From Hericium rajendrae (taxonomy: Eukaryota > Basidiomycota > Agaricomycetes > Russulales > Hericiaceae), in NCBI GenBank assembly GCA_033439255.1, contig CM065887.1, positions 124,001 to 188,000 on the forward strand: DNA of 64,000 nt, in the 5' to 3' direction. Positions 1 through 12,181 of this stretch are shown piece by piece (positions within the stretch are counted from its first letter, which is position 1; every line of letters begins with the position of its first letter). The notes below the pieces were generated by a model. The model saw only the letters and a list, made by a program, of their open reading frames with translations. It was not told where the DNA came from and searched no databases. The translations under genes and the position numbers were made by a program.

Positions 1-224
1 AGCTACAGTGGCTAACATAAGCTACAGTAGCTAACATAAGCTATAGTAGATATACCATCTACAGACTGCTACGGATCACTACAGATGGCTACAGATGGCT
101 ACCTGTAGTTGTAATAGAGACCCACCTATTAACAGATGCTACAGAAAATATATAATCTATTATAGCTACTGTAGACTATATTTTCTACTGTAGGCTAAAG
201 TAGTGTGGACACCTTTTCCAGATG
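1..224. mobile_element. Right end of a CATCTGG-ended transposon (X0), truncated by window start
   Basis: The stretch is made of short direct and inverted copies of words such as gctacagtagc and ends at 218-224 in CCAGATG, the reverse complement of the CATCTGG terminus of the element at 41422-45424. Read on the minus strand it follows 41422-41650 almost throughout, so both are copies of one family. The other end lies outside the window. Its inner edge sets the point where the JmjC gene remnant starts, so the insertion probably cut that gene. Confidence 0.75.
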
Positions 225-1800
225 CACATGTTAAGACAGACTGGTTGGATGAAGATGAGCTGTGGTACAAGAACAAAATCATCAATGGCTTGACGAATCC
301 TTGTAGAAATGATTTGGCAGAGATCTCTAATTTCAGGCAAAGTAGCATCTATTTTATTGGCATATAGATACTAATTATGTTGTCATTTGTATAGGGGTAT
401 TGGAACACATGAACAAGTCATGCTTCATATGGAGGCAGTGTTTGGACTTGATTATCAACCACATCCTGTGTCTGATCTCTTTTGGGCAACAACAGCTACA
501 GTGCACTCTATCTCTGATGTTCATCAGGACACCGACGGTCTTGGAACCATTTCTAGACCTTTAGTTGGATCAAAGCTCTGGATCTTACTAACACCCAAGG
601 ATCCTGTGGACCATAATTTGAGTCGTATTGACATTTATCATGACATCGATGTCAGGAACATTGATTTAGACAACTATTGGGCTGAGGCAGTAGTACTCGA
701 TCCTACTGTGGTTTTGTAAGTGGTTTGTCAATGTCATATATTGTAATAACTGAGACTGTATTAGAATACAACAGCCAGGAGCATTCCATTGGGTGTATGG
801 AATGTCTAACACAATGGTTTTTGGCAAACATTTTTATGCCCAACAGACCCTAGCTCGCAGTTTCTATGGGCAGGTCCATTCTCAGATCGCTGGTCATTTC
901 TTGACCAACACATCTCACCCTGCTGTTCGTCCTATCCTTGCAAACTTTGCCTCTTGGTGGGCTTCAATCATATGCCATGAAGATAGAGATGTCCCTATTA
1001 TGGCAGGTCAGTGCATGGTTGATGGTCTATAACTCAGAAAACCTAATTTTGTATCTTATTTTTTTTTAATAGCTAAAATACCTGATCTGAACACCAAAGC
1101 TGGCATGGAGCTATTTTTGGCTGTAGCAAATGCAGTGGTTTTTTCTAGAACTCTTTCATTTGAGAATGGAAAAGAGAATGATGAACCCAAGGCAGAAATA
1201 CTCAGGATTCACAACAGGATATCCCTTACCCAGCTTTTTGATCACTATCTTGCCACAGGTCATCCTCCTTCTTATAAAGAGAACCCGGTTCTATTTTTCA
1301 AAATGGCCACTCTGCACTTTGCCAAATCATACATTACTTATAGCCAAAGCTTGGACGACATGGCTGCTTCTGCAGATTCTGAAGATGCTCCCAGCAGAAT
1401 GTCCACAGATTGCTTATTCATCAATCTCAAAACAGATCTCAAGCATTTCTGGGGAGGAGAACATCTTTTGAATTTATTGGATACATGGTGAATAGATGAT
1501 GACCTAGAACCTGTTCTAAGCATGATTCTTCCTTTAGATGAGGACAAGACCTAGGTTATCCCTCAAGATTGGGTTCCTGTCAAGATCAAAACTGCTATAT
1601 CTCTGATGAGGGATATAGTGTTTACAGGAAAAAGGAAGAGAGTTGGGAAGGATGTGGTAATGAGAAACCCTCAGGAGTTCTATGACAATACTGATGAGGA
1701 TGCTAATTTGGAGGACACTGATGAGTATGAGAAAGAAGAGGTAGAGAAGGAAGAGAAGGAGGGTCGTGAGACCAGATCTAGCAAAAGGCTAAAAAAATAA
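225..1800 (+). pseudogene. JmjC/cupin-type dioxygenase-like gene, 5'-truncated and broken
   Basis: Looks like the basidiomycete family of JmjC-domain proteins, which are Fe(II)/2-oxoglutarate oxygenase-like and often nuclear. Seen: a VHQDTDG segment near 517-537 supplying the HxD metal motif, a GSKLWILLTP strand, then PGAFHWVYG (775-801) supplying the distal histidine. Two introns splice cleanly, 716-764 and 1007-1072, giving a continuous frame from 396 to 1491. The junction between the first piece (225-341) and 395 is not resolved. In-frame TGA (1489-1491) and TAG (1552-1554) interrupt the frame, which otherwise runs to a Lys/Glu-rich C-terminus (TRSSKRLKK) and stops at 1798-1800. The 5' end abuts transposon X0. 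The substrate is unknown. Family call moderate, broken state high. Confidence 0.7.
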
Positions 1801-2111
1801 ATGTCAAAGGATGCTGAATTGACAATTGTTATCTACTATTACCTAGATAACTGCACAGTTGTAGATGTTTAGTTATGTAACCTTGTCTTTGCTTGTCACT
1901 CTACTAGTATTTTTCTACATTATTGACCAAGAACTTTTATCACAATAAATGAAGCATAACATTGGTTCCAATCATCACTAAAATATGATAGAGCACCAGC
2001 TCTGTTATGCTTACTTTCAAAGTCAGCACCAGTTAAGATAGACTTCCACGCCACAATACTTCAACATCTGCAATCAGATCATCGCTTGTTTGTGCTATAC
2101 CTCTATACACA
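1801..2111. other. Intergenic AT-rich spacer
   Basis: Lies between the stop of the JmjC remnant and the end of repeat R1. I see no open reading frame or repeat of note. A likely 3' untranslated stretch follows 1800, with an aataaa-like word at 1943-1949. Confidence 0.5.
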
Positions 2112-2698
2112 CTTGGGGGAAGAGGGCCGATGCTCTGCACGGCAATACGATTCCTTTTAAATTGTTCTAACTTTGTAGTGTTATGCTCACAGAAATAATA
2201 AGATAACAGAGAATTGAATATACTAGTATTGTCATACTGCAAAGATCTCCATCTTCAAAGTATATTGTTTTACACTTATCTCTTATTTTTAAACTTTGTT
2301 ACCAGCAAGAGTTGAACTAATGACAAAATAATGGTCACATGCAACAGCGAGCTCGGTCAGGCTCGCTGTTGCACGTGACTTCTCATTAATTGTGTTTACA
2401 TTTATGAAGTACATAAGTGTGGCCTTTGAAGGTCTGTCAACTGTTGTATGTTGTCTAGATTGATTTTATTTTTGCCTTCTAGGGGTCTGAATCAGTAATT
2501 TGGCTATATCTCTGTCAATTCTCTAGCTATAAACATAAACTCAAGTGTTTCTAAATAGTACTATCAATGGCCATATTAACACGATTTTTACTGATTTTTT
2601 ATACTACTCAGTATGTGTCTATTCTCAGATGATCTGATGATTTGCCCTAGACTTGAATGATTTTTTCGATTTTTTCCTGCTTATAAATCGCTTATGTA

Positions 2699-2784
2699 AT
2701 CCGCAGCACGGGCAAAATGACGTACTCCCGTCCCCCTCATGATGTCATGGGACGGGAGTATGTCATTTTGCCCGTGCTGCGGAT
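2699..2784. other. Long perfect hairpin in R1 copy 1
   Basis: An arm beginning aatccgcagcacgggcaaaa is followed, after a loop of about 12 nt, by its reverse complement. The stem is roughly 35 bp with one mismatch. The same structure sits at matching positions in the other R1 copies. Confidence 0.9.
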
Positions 2785-3629
2785 TATGTAAGACCTTGAA
2801 AATAGGCAAATAGGAGGTTTTGTGATAATTCGAGTGTACCTCCTTAAGTACTGGAGATATCATCGGTCCCTTGATTGCGTCAGAAAGATCTCCATTATAC
2901 CTTTTCAACAACACTAGGTACACTACAATTGGATGAGTCGATAAAAAGATATGGCCTCAACAAGTTTGCCCCTACCTCTAATACCAACCCTTCAGTAATC
3001 GCTACCGCGTTTTCTCAATACTTATCCGATCGTCTTGTATAATATGCCGTTGGAAAGGTGCAAATCAGACCTTTCCAACGGTATCTTTAGCGTGTAAATA
3101 GCACCACTCATTGCTCCACTACAATGCAATCACTATGATCTCCTTCTCAAGGATATCTTTTGAAGTGATTTGCTCATATCTCAGTCATTTCTGGACCTAT
3201 TGTTATGAAAACAAATGTTCTGAGGAGGTAAAATTTGCTCTCATTATATTACCATATATCACACTCACTTACATCAATAAAAAGATACAGACTTTACTAT
3301 GAAGTACATTTATTCACTATCTTGTAACAAGTTTGCACTTTTTCATACTGAGAACTTCTGGTCCTAATATGACTAGCATTGATTTAAATATGCATATAGT
3401 CTAACAATGATTTAGTTAGATTTGAAAGACTGAACATCTCTAAGAAATATCCAAAATTATAAGAATGGCAATTGGCAGAATCAAACTTATAACCTCACTT
3501 TATATGAGAAATTAGTTAGAGTAAATGATTCCAAGAAATCATAATGAGATATAAATGTTCTATATAATGATTGTGAACAGTGACAGTGAGATATGTTGAT
3601 TGTAAAATGAAAGAAAAGAATTCAAGGTT

Positions 3630-3771
3630 GAACTGGAATTGAACCTGCAAACTCGTCAGATTGTTGACTTGTGATTATATAAGCCAACTGCCAAATGGGG
3701 ATGGTCATCGTTTTGGTGTCGTTTTCGATAGGAAAAGCCGGTATAGAGTAAACGATTCTAAGGAATCGTAA
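3630..3771 (-). repeat. tRNA-like retroposon head with leading hairpin (S1)
   Basis: On the minus strand the order is: hairpin ACGATTC-CTTA-GAATCGT, the word TTTACTCTATACCGGC, a pol III A-box-like TGGCAGTTGG, then about 48 nt further a B-box-like GGTTCAATTCC (3635-3645). The spacing matches tRNA-derived SINE promoters. It is joined to R1 copy 1. I infer a tRNA-derived SINE head; no acceptor stem can be folded, so it is not a tRNA gene. Confidence 0.65.
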
Positions 3772-3803
3772 TTCACTCATTCAATCCTGATCTTTTGACT
3801 ATC

Positions 3804-4817
3804 ATGTCACTTCAAACTCTGTCAAAAGACCTTCAATATCACATTCTCCACTGCTCTTGTTTTCAAACTTTATCCATGCTGAGAGCCACATCTCGGTACT
3901 GGAAGGCTATGATCAATGTGTTCATCCTTCACCTATGGTGATCCACCCTTTCAACTTATCTATGCAATCCAGATGCCTTTAGAGCTATGCTGAGAAACAG
4001 TAACAGTGTAGTTTCTGGATCCATCATTCTATTTCTCATCCTTCATGCCACTGACCTTCCATACTGGACTCCTGGTGATATGGATCTCTACTGCCCATTT
4101 TCAGCAGTTAAAAACATGCTGGAGTATCTGCAGACCCAAGAAGAATATGAAATCTTGCATTATATAAATCCACATAGCTACATCTACCACATCATTAGAG
4201 TTTACAAACTCTACCATCCTCAGTGCAAAACCTTCATTGATTTGGTGGTCTGTGAATCTGTCCTACACCCTTTCCTTCCCATTCACAATTTCTGGAGCAC
4301 CATTGCCATGAACTACTTCGGTGCAGACGAGTTTTCAATCTCCTATCTCAACTGGACACTTAGTGGGTTTGGATGCATGAGGACAGAGTTTTTGAGAAAT
4401 ACGTGGCATGCAGATACAGTCAAGAAGTGTAGAGAGAAGTACAATGACAGAGGGTTCAAGATTTGTTCTTTTGAGGTAGATGAATTGCAGGTTATGCATC
4501 CTCATTCTGGAGAACTTCAAGATAAACCCTGGTATTGTGGATATAGCCGACAAAGCTTTGCAGACTCTGCTTGTCTGAGCTTTTGTTTTGACAAAGCCAA
4601 CAAGACAGAGAACAAGATTTACAAAGATGCAAAGACTCTTACTTGGGAATTTTCTGGAGGCTGCTATTGCAGAAGTGAGTGATATTTTGCATAAAGTTGA
4701 TCATCATTCAAACTGACTGGATCACTGTAAACAGAAGTAATTGATGATGAACATGTTAAAAAGCGTGGCTACGGTCTCCCCCCTTATCTTGCAAAAGCTC
4801 TAGGACAAGATGAATAA
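3804..4817 (+). pseudogene. F-box plus nucleotidyltransferase-like protein gene, one nonsense codon
   Basis: Belongs to a large Agaricomycete family of unknown function. Residues 1-45 look like an F-box (LSKDLQYHILHCSCFQTLSM, then RATSRYWKAM), the part that would bind Skp1 in an SCF ligase. Further on, VVSGSIILFL followed by WTPGDMDLY resembles the GS...DxD pattern of nucleotidyltransferase folds. One intron, 4675-4734, splices cleanly to a last exon ending YLAKALGQDE at 4817. ATG 3804 is the first in frame. A TGA at 3939-3941 interrupts the frame between the F-box and the rest; CGA is the likely ancestral codon. Translation could restart at 3987, losing the F-box. Substrate and reaction are not known; the fold assignment is an inference from the motif alone. 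Confidence 0.65.
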
Positions 4818-5067
4818 TGAGTAATCTTGGTAAGATATAAGCATATCAAACTATTTGTACAAGATCTCTAATATCAGATATGACAGATATGTCACCATAG
4901 CCTATTGCATGCACAAGACAATATCATGCTTGATTGCCCTGTTCATAAGTCTTGTCTACCCTTCTGAAGCAGCTCAAAAGAAGAGAGCAGAGAAAGAGCA
5001 GGATGAATGGTTTTTGTACTTTGTCATATCAAAAGATGATGCCTGAATTTTTTACAATACATTTATT

Positions 5068-6146
5068 CTACTCCAACCACTTTGCCTCCTCTTCTGTCAT
5101 TGGTCTCCTTGTCCACTTTTGTTCTATGCTATCAAATGTCCATGTACCATATGATCCCCAAGATGTGGGAGTTGTTCTATCACCCCAGTACCAGTGCTCT
5201 GTGTAACAAAAACTACGTCCATGTGCAAGGTGAATAATGCATATGTTGGGAAGAACTGCAACTGTTTTATGGACAATATCTGACTCCATCTTGTAGAGGT
5301 CAATACCTTCCTCAGCAAGACTTTTTGGAGTAATATCAGAATTGAAAACCAGAGCAGGAGATGAAGGAACATATTTGTCAGGATCAAAGGGTTCTGGTTC
5401 TTGATCAATATCTTGACCCTCTTCCTCTTCAGCATTGGATGTCCACATCTCTCTTTCTGTTTCCCAACTGGAAATCATCCACTCTGTATGGAGGACTAGT
5501 CTTTGAATATTGCTGATGAGTTTTATAGAAGATGCCCATTCCTCATCATCCCATGGATAATTTTGGTCCACCATCCATGTCTGTTATTTATTTGAGCAAT
5601 AGAATCAATATTTAGTATAAACTTGCAATACTTACATAATCTCCTGAACAAAAAATTTTTACAGTCATAGATCTATCCTTTATATCTTTGCACCAACTTC
5701 CGACCCGACGAATATCATCAGTCGACCATGAATCGCTGATAAATTCAATACAGATAAAAGAGGAGAGCTGAGAAAAGAGGGTTGGTGCCATTGTAAAGTC
5801 ATCATCCTCAACATAGTTGAGAAATTGTAGAGTGGTGATGTTGGCAAAGGTCATGGGTGCTCCAGTTCTTGTAAAGAGTCCAGACAGAATATTGCAATGT
5901 GTCTGTACTTCTTCTGCCTATGATATATATATTAGAGATATCAAATGACCATTATTGACAATTCTCTGAGCTCACCAATTGTGCTAATGTAGCTAGGCCA
6001 TTTGATCCTTCAAGCTCAATGGTCATAGATTCAAGTCGGACTATCCTCCATGTTGTTGAGTTTACAAGTCACATATCAGAAGGGTTGAGATCTTCATCAG
6101 TGAAGATCATTGCCCACAACTCCACTGGTAACTTTTGCAGACACAT
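5068..6146 (-). pseudogene. F-box-like protein paralog A, one nonsense codon
   Basis: Three exons fit well: 6146-5976, 5917-5636 and 5580-5068, all joined in phase 0, giving 321 residues. The N-terminus MCLQKLPVELWAMIFTDEDL looks like a divergent F-box, and the rest resembles an LRR-like region ending in a W-rich domain (HWYWGDRTTPTSWGSYGTW). A TGA at 6071-6069 lies where the neighbouring paralog B has CGC (Arg), so a C-to-T change broke it. The two genes lie in tandem on the minus strand and align throughout, including both intron positions, so they arose by local duplication. Function unknown; an F-box would imply substrate recognition for ubiquitin ligase. Confidence 0.7.
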
Positions 6147-6847
6147 ATATATGGTGCAAGTCTTTATTAAGAGCCATAAGAATAGATGTGATAGATGGTA
6201 ATAATGGAGTAATATGGTCTACTCACAAGTTGAAGATAAGTTTGACGTTGTAGAAGTCTCAGAGTAAGTGGAGGTGATCAAAGTTGATAAGGAATTGTGC
6301 CTTCCAAAACCGAGTTTCGCTTATATAATATAGACATGGGCAAGAAGCAATTAGCTATACACTGAGCAGCAGCAGCAGCAGCAGTTTTATCTGCTACTAC
6401 AGACCCAGTATGTCCACTCAACACACCTGCAGTCTCAGTCAACATGACACCTGCATGTGATGCAAGAGAACTTGCACAAGCCCCACAGCCATTGTGCATT
6501 AGCCACAAGGCAGATGCGACTCATGTGTCTCATGCAGCATCCCTCATGCAGTGCTCACCATTGACACCTCACTTGTTCTTGAGCCAGCAACCACCAAAAC
6601 ACATGCAATGACACCCATCACCGCAACATCACAAATGCACAAGCAAAATGCATCTGACCTGTGTTGTCAGCTCAAGGACTCATCACAATCACTGATGCAC
6701 AGCATGCAGAGGTATGGAATGGGTGAACAGTGTCATCCTACCTCTACCGACTGAGCATTTGAGCAACACCTTGACTCTCTGGTCTAAAAGGCAATTTTCA
6801 TAACAAAGAGTAAAACAAAATTGTTATAGTGATAGAAGTTATGATCA
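6147..6847. repeat. Spacer with short CAG tract and degenerate CA/TG-rich repeats
   Basis: No gene is visible. Six CAG units lie at 6367-6384. From 6400 to 6770 the sequence is rich in catgca, cactca and atgcac words, like a decayed version of the minisatellite arrays found elsewhere in the window. Short open frames here have no recognisable product. Confidence 0.5.
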
Positions 6848-7880
6848 TTAGTAGTAATCAAGGTGATCATAAAATTTATCAAACTCTGCATAAGACCAGC
6901 AGTCAGTTTTGTCCCACTCGCCATTCTCTTTTGGCTTCCATGTGGTATAAGATCCTGTAGACTGCTTACATGGATGACCATCACTACTAGTATACTCATA
7001 TCCAAATCCACCTCCTTGCCTAAGCTGAAAATATTCTACTGTTGGAAGACTGAGTGCCATAGAAGATACCATGTTTGCTTCCATAGCTTTTGTATGCACT
7101 TCTAGTTCTTCATCATCCCATTCTTGATCTCCAAAAGGCAGAGGCATGCCTTCAGGCCAATCAGAAAAAAGCCAAAAAGTAGAAAGGACTAGTGTTTTAA
7201 TGTTGCCAAATAGTAACATGACAGATGTCCAATCCTCATGATTCCATGGGTTGTCTTGATGAGATCCAACCTAATATATGATTAGGATTCCAAAATATCA
7301 ACATCAGAATGAATAAGACTTACATCAGGATCCTCATCCTGCACATTAATGATACAGACAGTGATAGGCCTTCTATTCAATTCTCTACACATCTCTCCAA
7401 CTATCTGAATGTTCTCACAGCCCAGCTCATCCTGACGAATGGCAAAATAGGATAGAGTGGACAGCAAGGCAAATGTGGCTTGAGCTAATGGCAATAGCCG
7501 CATCTTGATCTCCTGGTACTCATCGGAAAAAAAATCACCATGAAAAACAATGGTCTGTATGTTGCTATATGTATATCTGGGTTGGCCTTGGATGAAAGTG
7601 ATGTGAGATGAGAGAATAGTGTAATGAGTTTGGACCTAGATAGAGAAATGAATTTGTAAGTTCCAAGAGAGCACAATAAACTGACCTGATCAAGAAATTG
7701 AACCAAATCCTGAGGCTCATCAATGTGAAGATGACTTGGAATCAGACAGATGGTCCTCCAGGCCTGGCTATGGACAAGGCGCATGGTAGGTGCATGAAGA
7801 TCAGGATCTGCACAGATTCTTGTCCAGACTTCTGTTGAAAGAGATGGCATAGGGATGTGAATATCAATGCTGGTGTTCAT
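6848..7880 (-). CDS. F-box-like protein paralog B, intact
   Basis: Exons 7880-7686, 7635-7324 and 7270-6848 join through 50- and 53-bp introns with canonical ends and encode 309 residues without a break. The start MNTSIDIHIPMPSLSTEVW leads into an F-box-like stretch (STEVWTRICADPDL, then RLVHSQAWRTI). The middle has LRR-like strands (NIQTIVFHGDFF, LLSTLSYFAI). The C-terminus is W- and G-rich like paralog A. The second exon must be read in the frame VQTHYTILSSH; the alternative frame reads into the intron. Family function is unknown. A role as substrate receptor of an SCF complex is inferred from the F-box only. Confidence 0.75.
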
Positions 7881-8249
7881 AGTGAGATTGTTTAGAGGTG
7901 TAGAAGCTGACAGAGTGAAGAGCAAGAGAGCAAGAGCAAAGAGATGATAAGGATTGATAAGGATCTGTACATCTGAAAACCGAGTTTTGTTTATGTAATC
8001 ATCAGCCACATGAACCATTCTGACACACTTGATTAAAGTTGAGAACAAGTAAATGAGTCAAGAACTGACTGAACTAGCTGGGAATATAACATACTAGAGG
8101 AGAAAATACAGAAATGGTTCATGTTGTGCAAGTTCTGCATGGATCATAATACATAAAATATGGCTGAAAAGCAATTAATGAATAGATTCTGACACATTTG
8201 AAAACAAATGAATTGATCAAGAACTGACAGAGCTAGCTATAGATCAAGT
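7881..8249. repeat. Upstream spacer with decayed 158-bp satellite pieces
   Basis: From about 8090 to 8249 the sequence repeats words typical of the 158-bp satellite: aactgactgaactagctggg, gaaaatacagaaatggttc and gaattgatcaagaactgac. Before that I see only AT-rich upstream sequence of paralog B. Confidence 0.55.
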
Positions 8250-8305
8250 ATACTTGGTGGAAGAGGGCCAATGCTGTGCATGGCAAAACGATTCCTTTTT
8301 TTTAT
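8250..8305 (-). repeat. Short fragment of the CCAAG end of R1
   Basis: Matches the terminal 50 bp of R1 (cttggtggaagagggccaat, then acgattcc) with a few C-to-T type changes. The rest of R1 is absent, so the copy is truncated by the element that follows. Confidence 0.75.
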
Positions 8306-9509
8306 CATCAATGAAGGTATATAAATTACCGTCATGTATGGTCATGTACAGGTATACTGACATCTTGCATGCAGGCCTGTACCTCATGTCTTATACTTGG
8401 CATGTAGCATTGTGCTGGGGCCAGTGCCTCATGCATGCCTGCTACACCTCATGCCAGCTCACTATGCCTCATGTTCACTGGTCACACCCTATGCTGGTCT
8501 ACCACATCTCGATGTACCTTGTGGATGGGCCAGTGACAGCTTAGAGATGACTACAGCTGAATGTGAGCATGTCAGCCAGCACAACTATATACATGCATTG
8601 TGTGTTGCTATGTGCAGGTGTGTCACCTGCCTGTACCTTGTGCCTCATGCCTCATACACAGACATACCAAGCCATGCATAGGCTTAGTGCCTTATGCATG
8701 CTTATCATGCTACACTACATCTTGCATACAAGCCACCATCCTATAGATGCTTACTGTACTTCATGTACAGGCCCACAGCATCTTGACACTCTGCACATGC
8801 TTGCAGCACCCTGTGCATGGCCACCACACCCTGTTGATCTCCTGTACAAGCTAGTAGCAGCCTTACATATGGGCCTGTATGCCTTATGCTCACCCTCTAT
8901 GCCTCATGCATGGCTCTCAATATCTCACACATCCTCACTGCGCATTGCATCTTATATATAGGCCCATTACAGCTTAACATTGGTGAGCATGGCCACTGGA
9001 CCTCTTGCACAGCTATGACACTTATCATGCCTTGTGCATGAACCTAGTGCCTTATGCACATATGTACTTTTGTTGTGCTTTACCAGTGCACACATGCCTG
9101 CACATAGCTCTACCTGTACATGATGTGTACCATTGTGCATGTGTGCACTGTTTGAACTTGTAATATACTTGATTGTACTAGTAGCTGTATGAAATATAAT
9201 TGATTTTGGCTTTATATCTCTTGTATCTGATTGATCTGAGACAGTACTTAGTAATAGCAAGGATCATAGTAGGGATCATATAGATCAGAGCAAGCCTTTA
9301 AATTTATATGATTTGTACAACAACTACAGCTATCTTTCAGAAACATGTAGCACTATATAGTGTCCAACTACTGTTATGATAGCTATGATAGGCCTCATAG
9401 TCTTACATAGTTGAGAACTGTGGTGGCATAAATAGTGATAGACCTTATAGTGCTATGATAAAACATATAGATCAATACTGGGCTATATGAAATTTCAATT
9501 TTTCAGATG
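8306..9509. mobile_element. Old minisatellite-bearing element X1
   Basis: The right end at 9496-9509 reads caatttttcagatg, the inverted form of a CATCTGAAAA terminus like those at 23184 and 41422. The left end is uncertain. The core, about 8330-9150, is a degenerate tandem array with many units of 20 bp (for example tcatgccagctcactatgcc then tcatgttcactggtcacacc). CpG is rare and TpG/CpA common compared with the GC-rich arrays elsewhere, as expected of an older, deaminated copy. The flank 9170-9500 carries ctatgatagg and catagt words like those near the ends of X2. No protein gene is credible here. Confidence 0.6.
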
Positions 9510-10030
9510 ATACACACTACACCAACTCATATATGCACTCTTGGCTTACATTTTTTGACCTATGCATACTTTTGTTGATTAGCTTACACATGTATCAACC
9601 TATGAGCATCACAACAAACTTATGTATGCTTCTACTACCTCATACATTTCCTGTTAGCCTGTGCACCTTCTATTGATTTGTATACATTGCTGCTAGCACC
9701 AAAGACAGAATTTAATTTCTATATTTGGATTTTTTTTCTGACTTTTACAAAAAATAACATAAATCATACCAGTTTTTTTTTTTAAATAGAGCTTATATCT
9801 CTTCAATGTATAATCTAGTCAGTATTTTTCTATTTTACATGCATAAAATACTATAAAAATTGAATTCTTACCTTCAAACCATATTTTGTATACTGACAGA
9901 AATTAGTGACCAAATATGGCAACTACTTTCTGGTAAAATTGCCTGTCGATTAGCATGAAGGTTTAGAGTAACAAAAAACTTATACAAATGCCTGAGAGCA
10001 TCAATTGTGCAAACATCACTTTAAGTATAT
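9510..10030. other. AT-rich stretch with no recognised feature
   Basis: Contains T-rich runs (9727-9787) and no open frame, hairpin or repeat that I can match within the window. Confidence 0.5.
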
Positions 10031-11577
10031 TAGGGTTCAACACAAGTGCACTCATGGGTGACCTAGATTTGAACTCGCAGGTATTCTATCTGTCCAAGGT
10101 GCTGACCTGGATCCATGCAGATTTGCACCACTGGGTGATCTGGAGCTGCAGGTCAGGTATCTGTGACATCACAGGTCACTTGCAAGTCAGTTGGTCTGAA
10201 AGTTGTGTCTCACTTTTACGATGCCCTTCTCTTTGTTTCTTCATCTTAATCCTCCCCTTTTTACCATATCTCCTCAATTCAATGGCAGGATGGGTGTTAT
10301 GGAGATTCGAGAGGCTTCTAAGTGAGTCCAAAAGCCTTTTATTTCATTGTACTGTACTGATCTCAGGAGTCTCACTCGATAACAGGCAAGGCTCTCATTT
10401 TTCACTGTTCTTCCACAGGTTTCATGATGTTTGATGGGTTTCATGACATCCCACCATTTTTTGACATCATCCACCATATTTCGTGTACCATCTGTGCTTC
10501 TCCCATCGTCCTCATCAACAGGTCAACCAGCCAACCGGCCCTTACCCATCTTCGACAACCAGCACTCATGTGTACCAGAGATTTAATTCCCACTCACAAC
10601 AGTAAGAGCATGCACAGTGCTAGTCTAGCGCTGCAACTGCAAGGCCCACAATGCCTGTCAGGTCTTGTTGCTACAGCATTGTTGCTACAACAGCAAGGCT
10701 TGACATCTTTTTGCTGATCATCTAAGCAGTGCCTAGCATGCCTCAACAATGCGCAGTTGTCTACAAACAGCTTTGCATATCCTTGCATGTCTGAGACAGT
10801 GTGCATCTACCAATACATGCCCTACTAGCATACACATTTTTGACTACATGCCCCCACCATCCCATAGTCCATTGCTCAAACTACATGTGTGCATTCATGC
10901 CCATGGACATCACACATGTCACTATGCATGCTGTCATATCATTCGTCTGACAGAAGCCCAATGTGAGGCAAGTTTTATATGCCATCAGTGCTATTCAACA
11001 ATCAAAATGCACCCTCCCCGGTCTCATTCCCAATTTCCATCCAAGCTGGTGATGTCATTTGTGTGTGCATGCCCACAGCTATGCCAGTACACCAGCACCC
11101 ACATATGCTCCCCTTGCACATGTGCCAGCCCATGTGCACACACATACTTAAAGCTGCTCCACCGACATGCACATGCCCATGTCGATGCTACAAGTATGTC
11201 GCATGCAGCCTTTTGAATCCATGCCTTGCTTGTAGACTTTATACACTTCATGGGTATGACAAGATATAGTGATAATGTGCATATGTGATTGGAGCTGTAA
11301 GTTAGTGTTGGCAGATGACATATAGTATGTAGTTAGTTAGGGATCATGACATATAGATTTGAACTTTGCAATATAATATGTTAACCAAAATAAAGTTTGG
11401 ATAGCAGGTTACCCACAGGTCACTCACAGGTCAATGGGTTTGAGCACAACCTTGATCTGGATTTGTACAGGTCTCAGCCACCAGGTGATCTAGATCTACA
11501 AGTTAGATACCTGCAGGTCAATTTTATGGGTATACCCGTGTTGACCTACAGGTGACTCTGACTTGTGTCGAACCCTA
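10031..11577. mobile_element. Non-autonomous hAT-like element I
   Basis: Ends are TAGGGTTCAACACAAGTG at 10031 and the inverted CACTTGT-like form with GTGTCGAACCCTA at 11577. Flanks are AAGTATAT (10023-10030) and AAGCATAT (11578-11585), an 8-bp target duplication with one difference, which is the hAT signature. Sub-terminal regions of about 180 bp (10031-10205, 11394-11577) are built of short gacctgcaggtca words. The core, about 10690-11220, is a decayed CA/TG-rich array preceded by a hairpin-like stretch at 10657-10704. No transposase is present. Confidence 0.75.
10657..10704. other. Degenerate GTTGCT/AGCAAC hairpin in hAT element I
   Basis: A left arm gtcaggtcttgttgct faces agcaaggcttgac on the right. 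Pairing is imperfect, and an internal gttgctacaa repeat has enlarged the loop. The position relative to the minisatellite matches the perfect hairpin of element II. Confidence 0.5.
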
Positions 11578-11760
11578 AAGCATATAAAAAAACACTATTT
11601 AATCTAATCTAATCATGAGTAGTTCAGCTCCTACCTCTGATAACTCTATATTTTTTGCTATGTTATATATCTTAGTACCTTATTATATATATAATCTGGT
11701 ATGTAATATAGTACACACTTGTCATATCTTATTATACTCAGCCCAATATATGATATACAC
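11578..11760. other. AT-rich spacer between two hAT-like elements
   Basis: Only AT-rich sequence with tatatata-like runs. It contains the 8-bp duplications that delimit the two elements. Confidence 0.6.
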
Positions 11761-12181
11761 TAGGGACCGACACGAGTCAGAGTCACCTGTGGGTCAACAC
11801 AGGTATACCTGCAAAATTGACCCGCGGGTATCTGACTCACAGATCCGGATCACCTGGTGGCGCAAACCCATCCAGATCCAGGTCAAGATCTTCCTCAAAT
11901 TCATTGACCTGCGAGTGACCTGCAGGTGACCTGCCACCCAAACATTTTCTGGTAAAAACATAAGTATTTCACAGATTCGAAAGCAAATTCACACATCTAA
12001 TATTCACTAAATAACTATGTACTTTGTATCTATCTTCTGATGCCAGCTCGTAGCCTCTATCATGTTCGAGTACCAGTACTATCCCCCGCGCCGCTCCCAT
12101 GCACTACACGTGCGGTCCTTACCGTGTACGCACAGGGTGCTGGCGAGACATGGGTCCAGGAGGCCGCGCGCGGTGTGCTGG

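Larger units (their letters stand above)
2112..3771 (-). repeat. R1 repeat, copy 1 (full length, reversed)
   Basis: R1 is a 1.5-1.7 kb dispersed repeat present five times in the window. In its own orientation it starts with ACGATTCCTTAGAATCGT, carries tRNA-like box motifs, three long hairpins and a conserved AT-rich body, and ends in GGGCCCTCTTCCCCCAAG-like sequence. Here it is reversed: 2112 holds the CTTGGGGGAAG end and 3754-3771 the ACGATTCC end. Hairpins lie at 2338-2382, 2699-2784 and 3041-3088. It encodes no protein. I cannot assign it to a known superfamily. It lacks Helitron-type CTRR ends and clear terminal inverted repeats. Confidence 0.85.

Noticed and set aside
2112-3771. R1 as a Helitron because of its terminal hairpin
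   Set aside because: No 5' TC and 3' CTRR ends, and insertion is not between A and T in the copies checked.
7485-7640. Alternative frame of paralog B continuing past 7560
   Set aside because: Alignment with paralog A supports the VQTHYTIL frame after the 7636-7685 intron.
10030-10040. TTAGGG as a telomere repeat
   Set aside because: Only one unit, and it is part of a hAT-like end.
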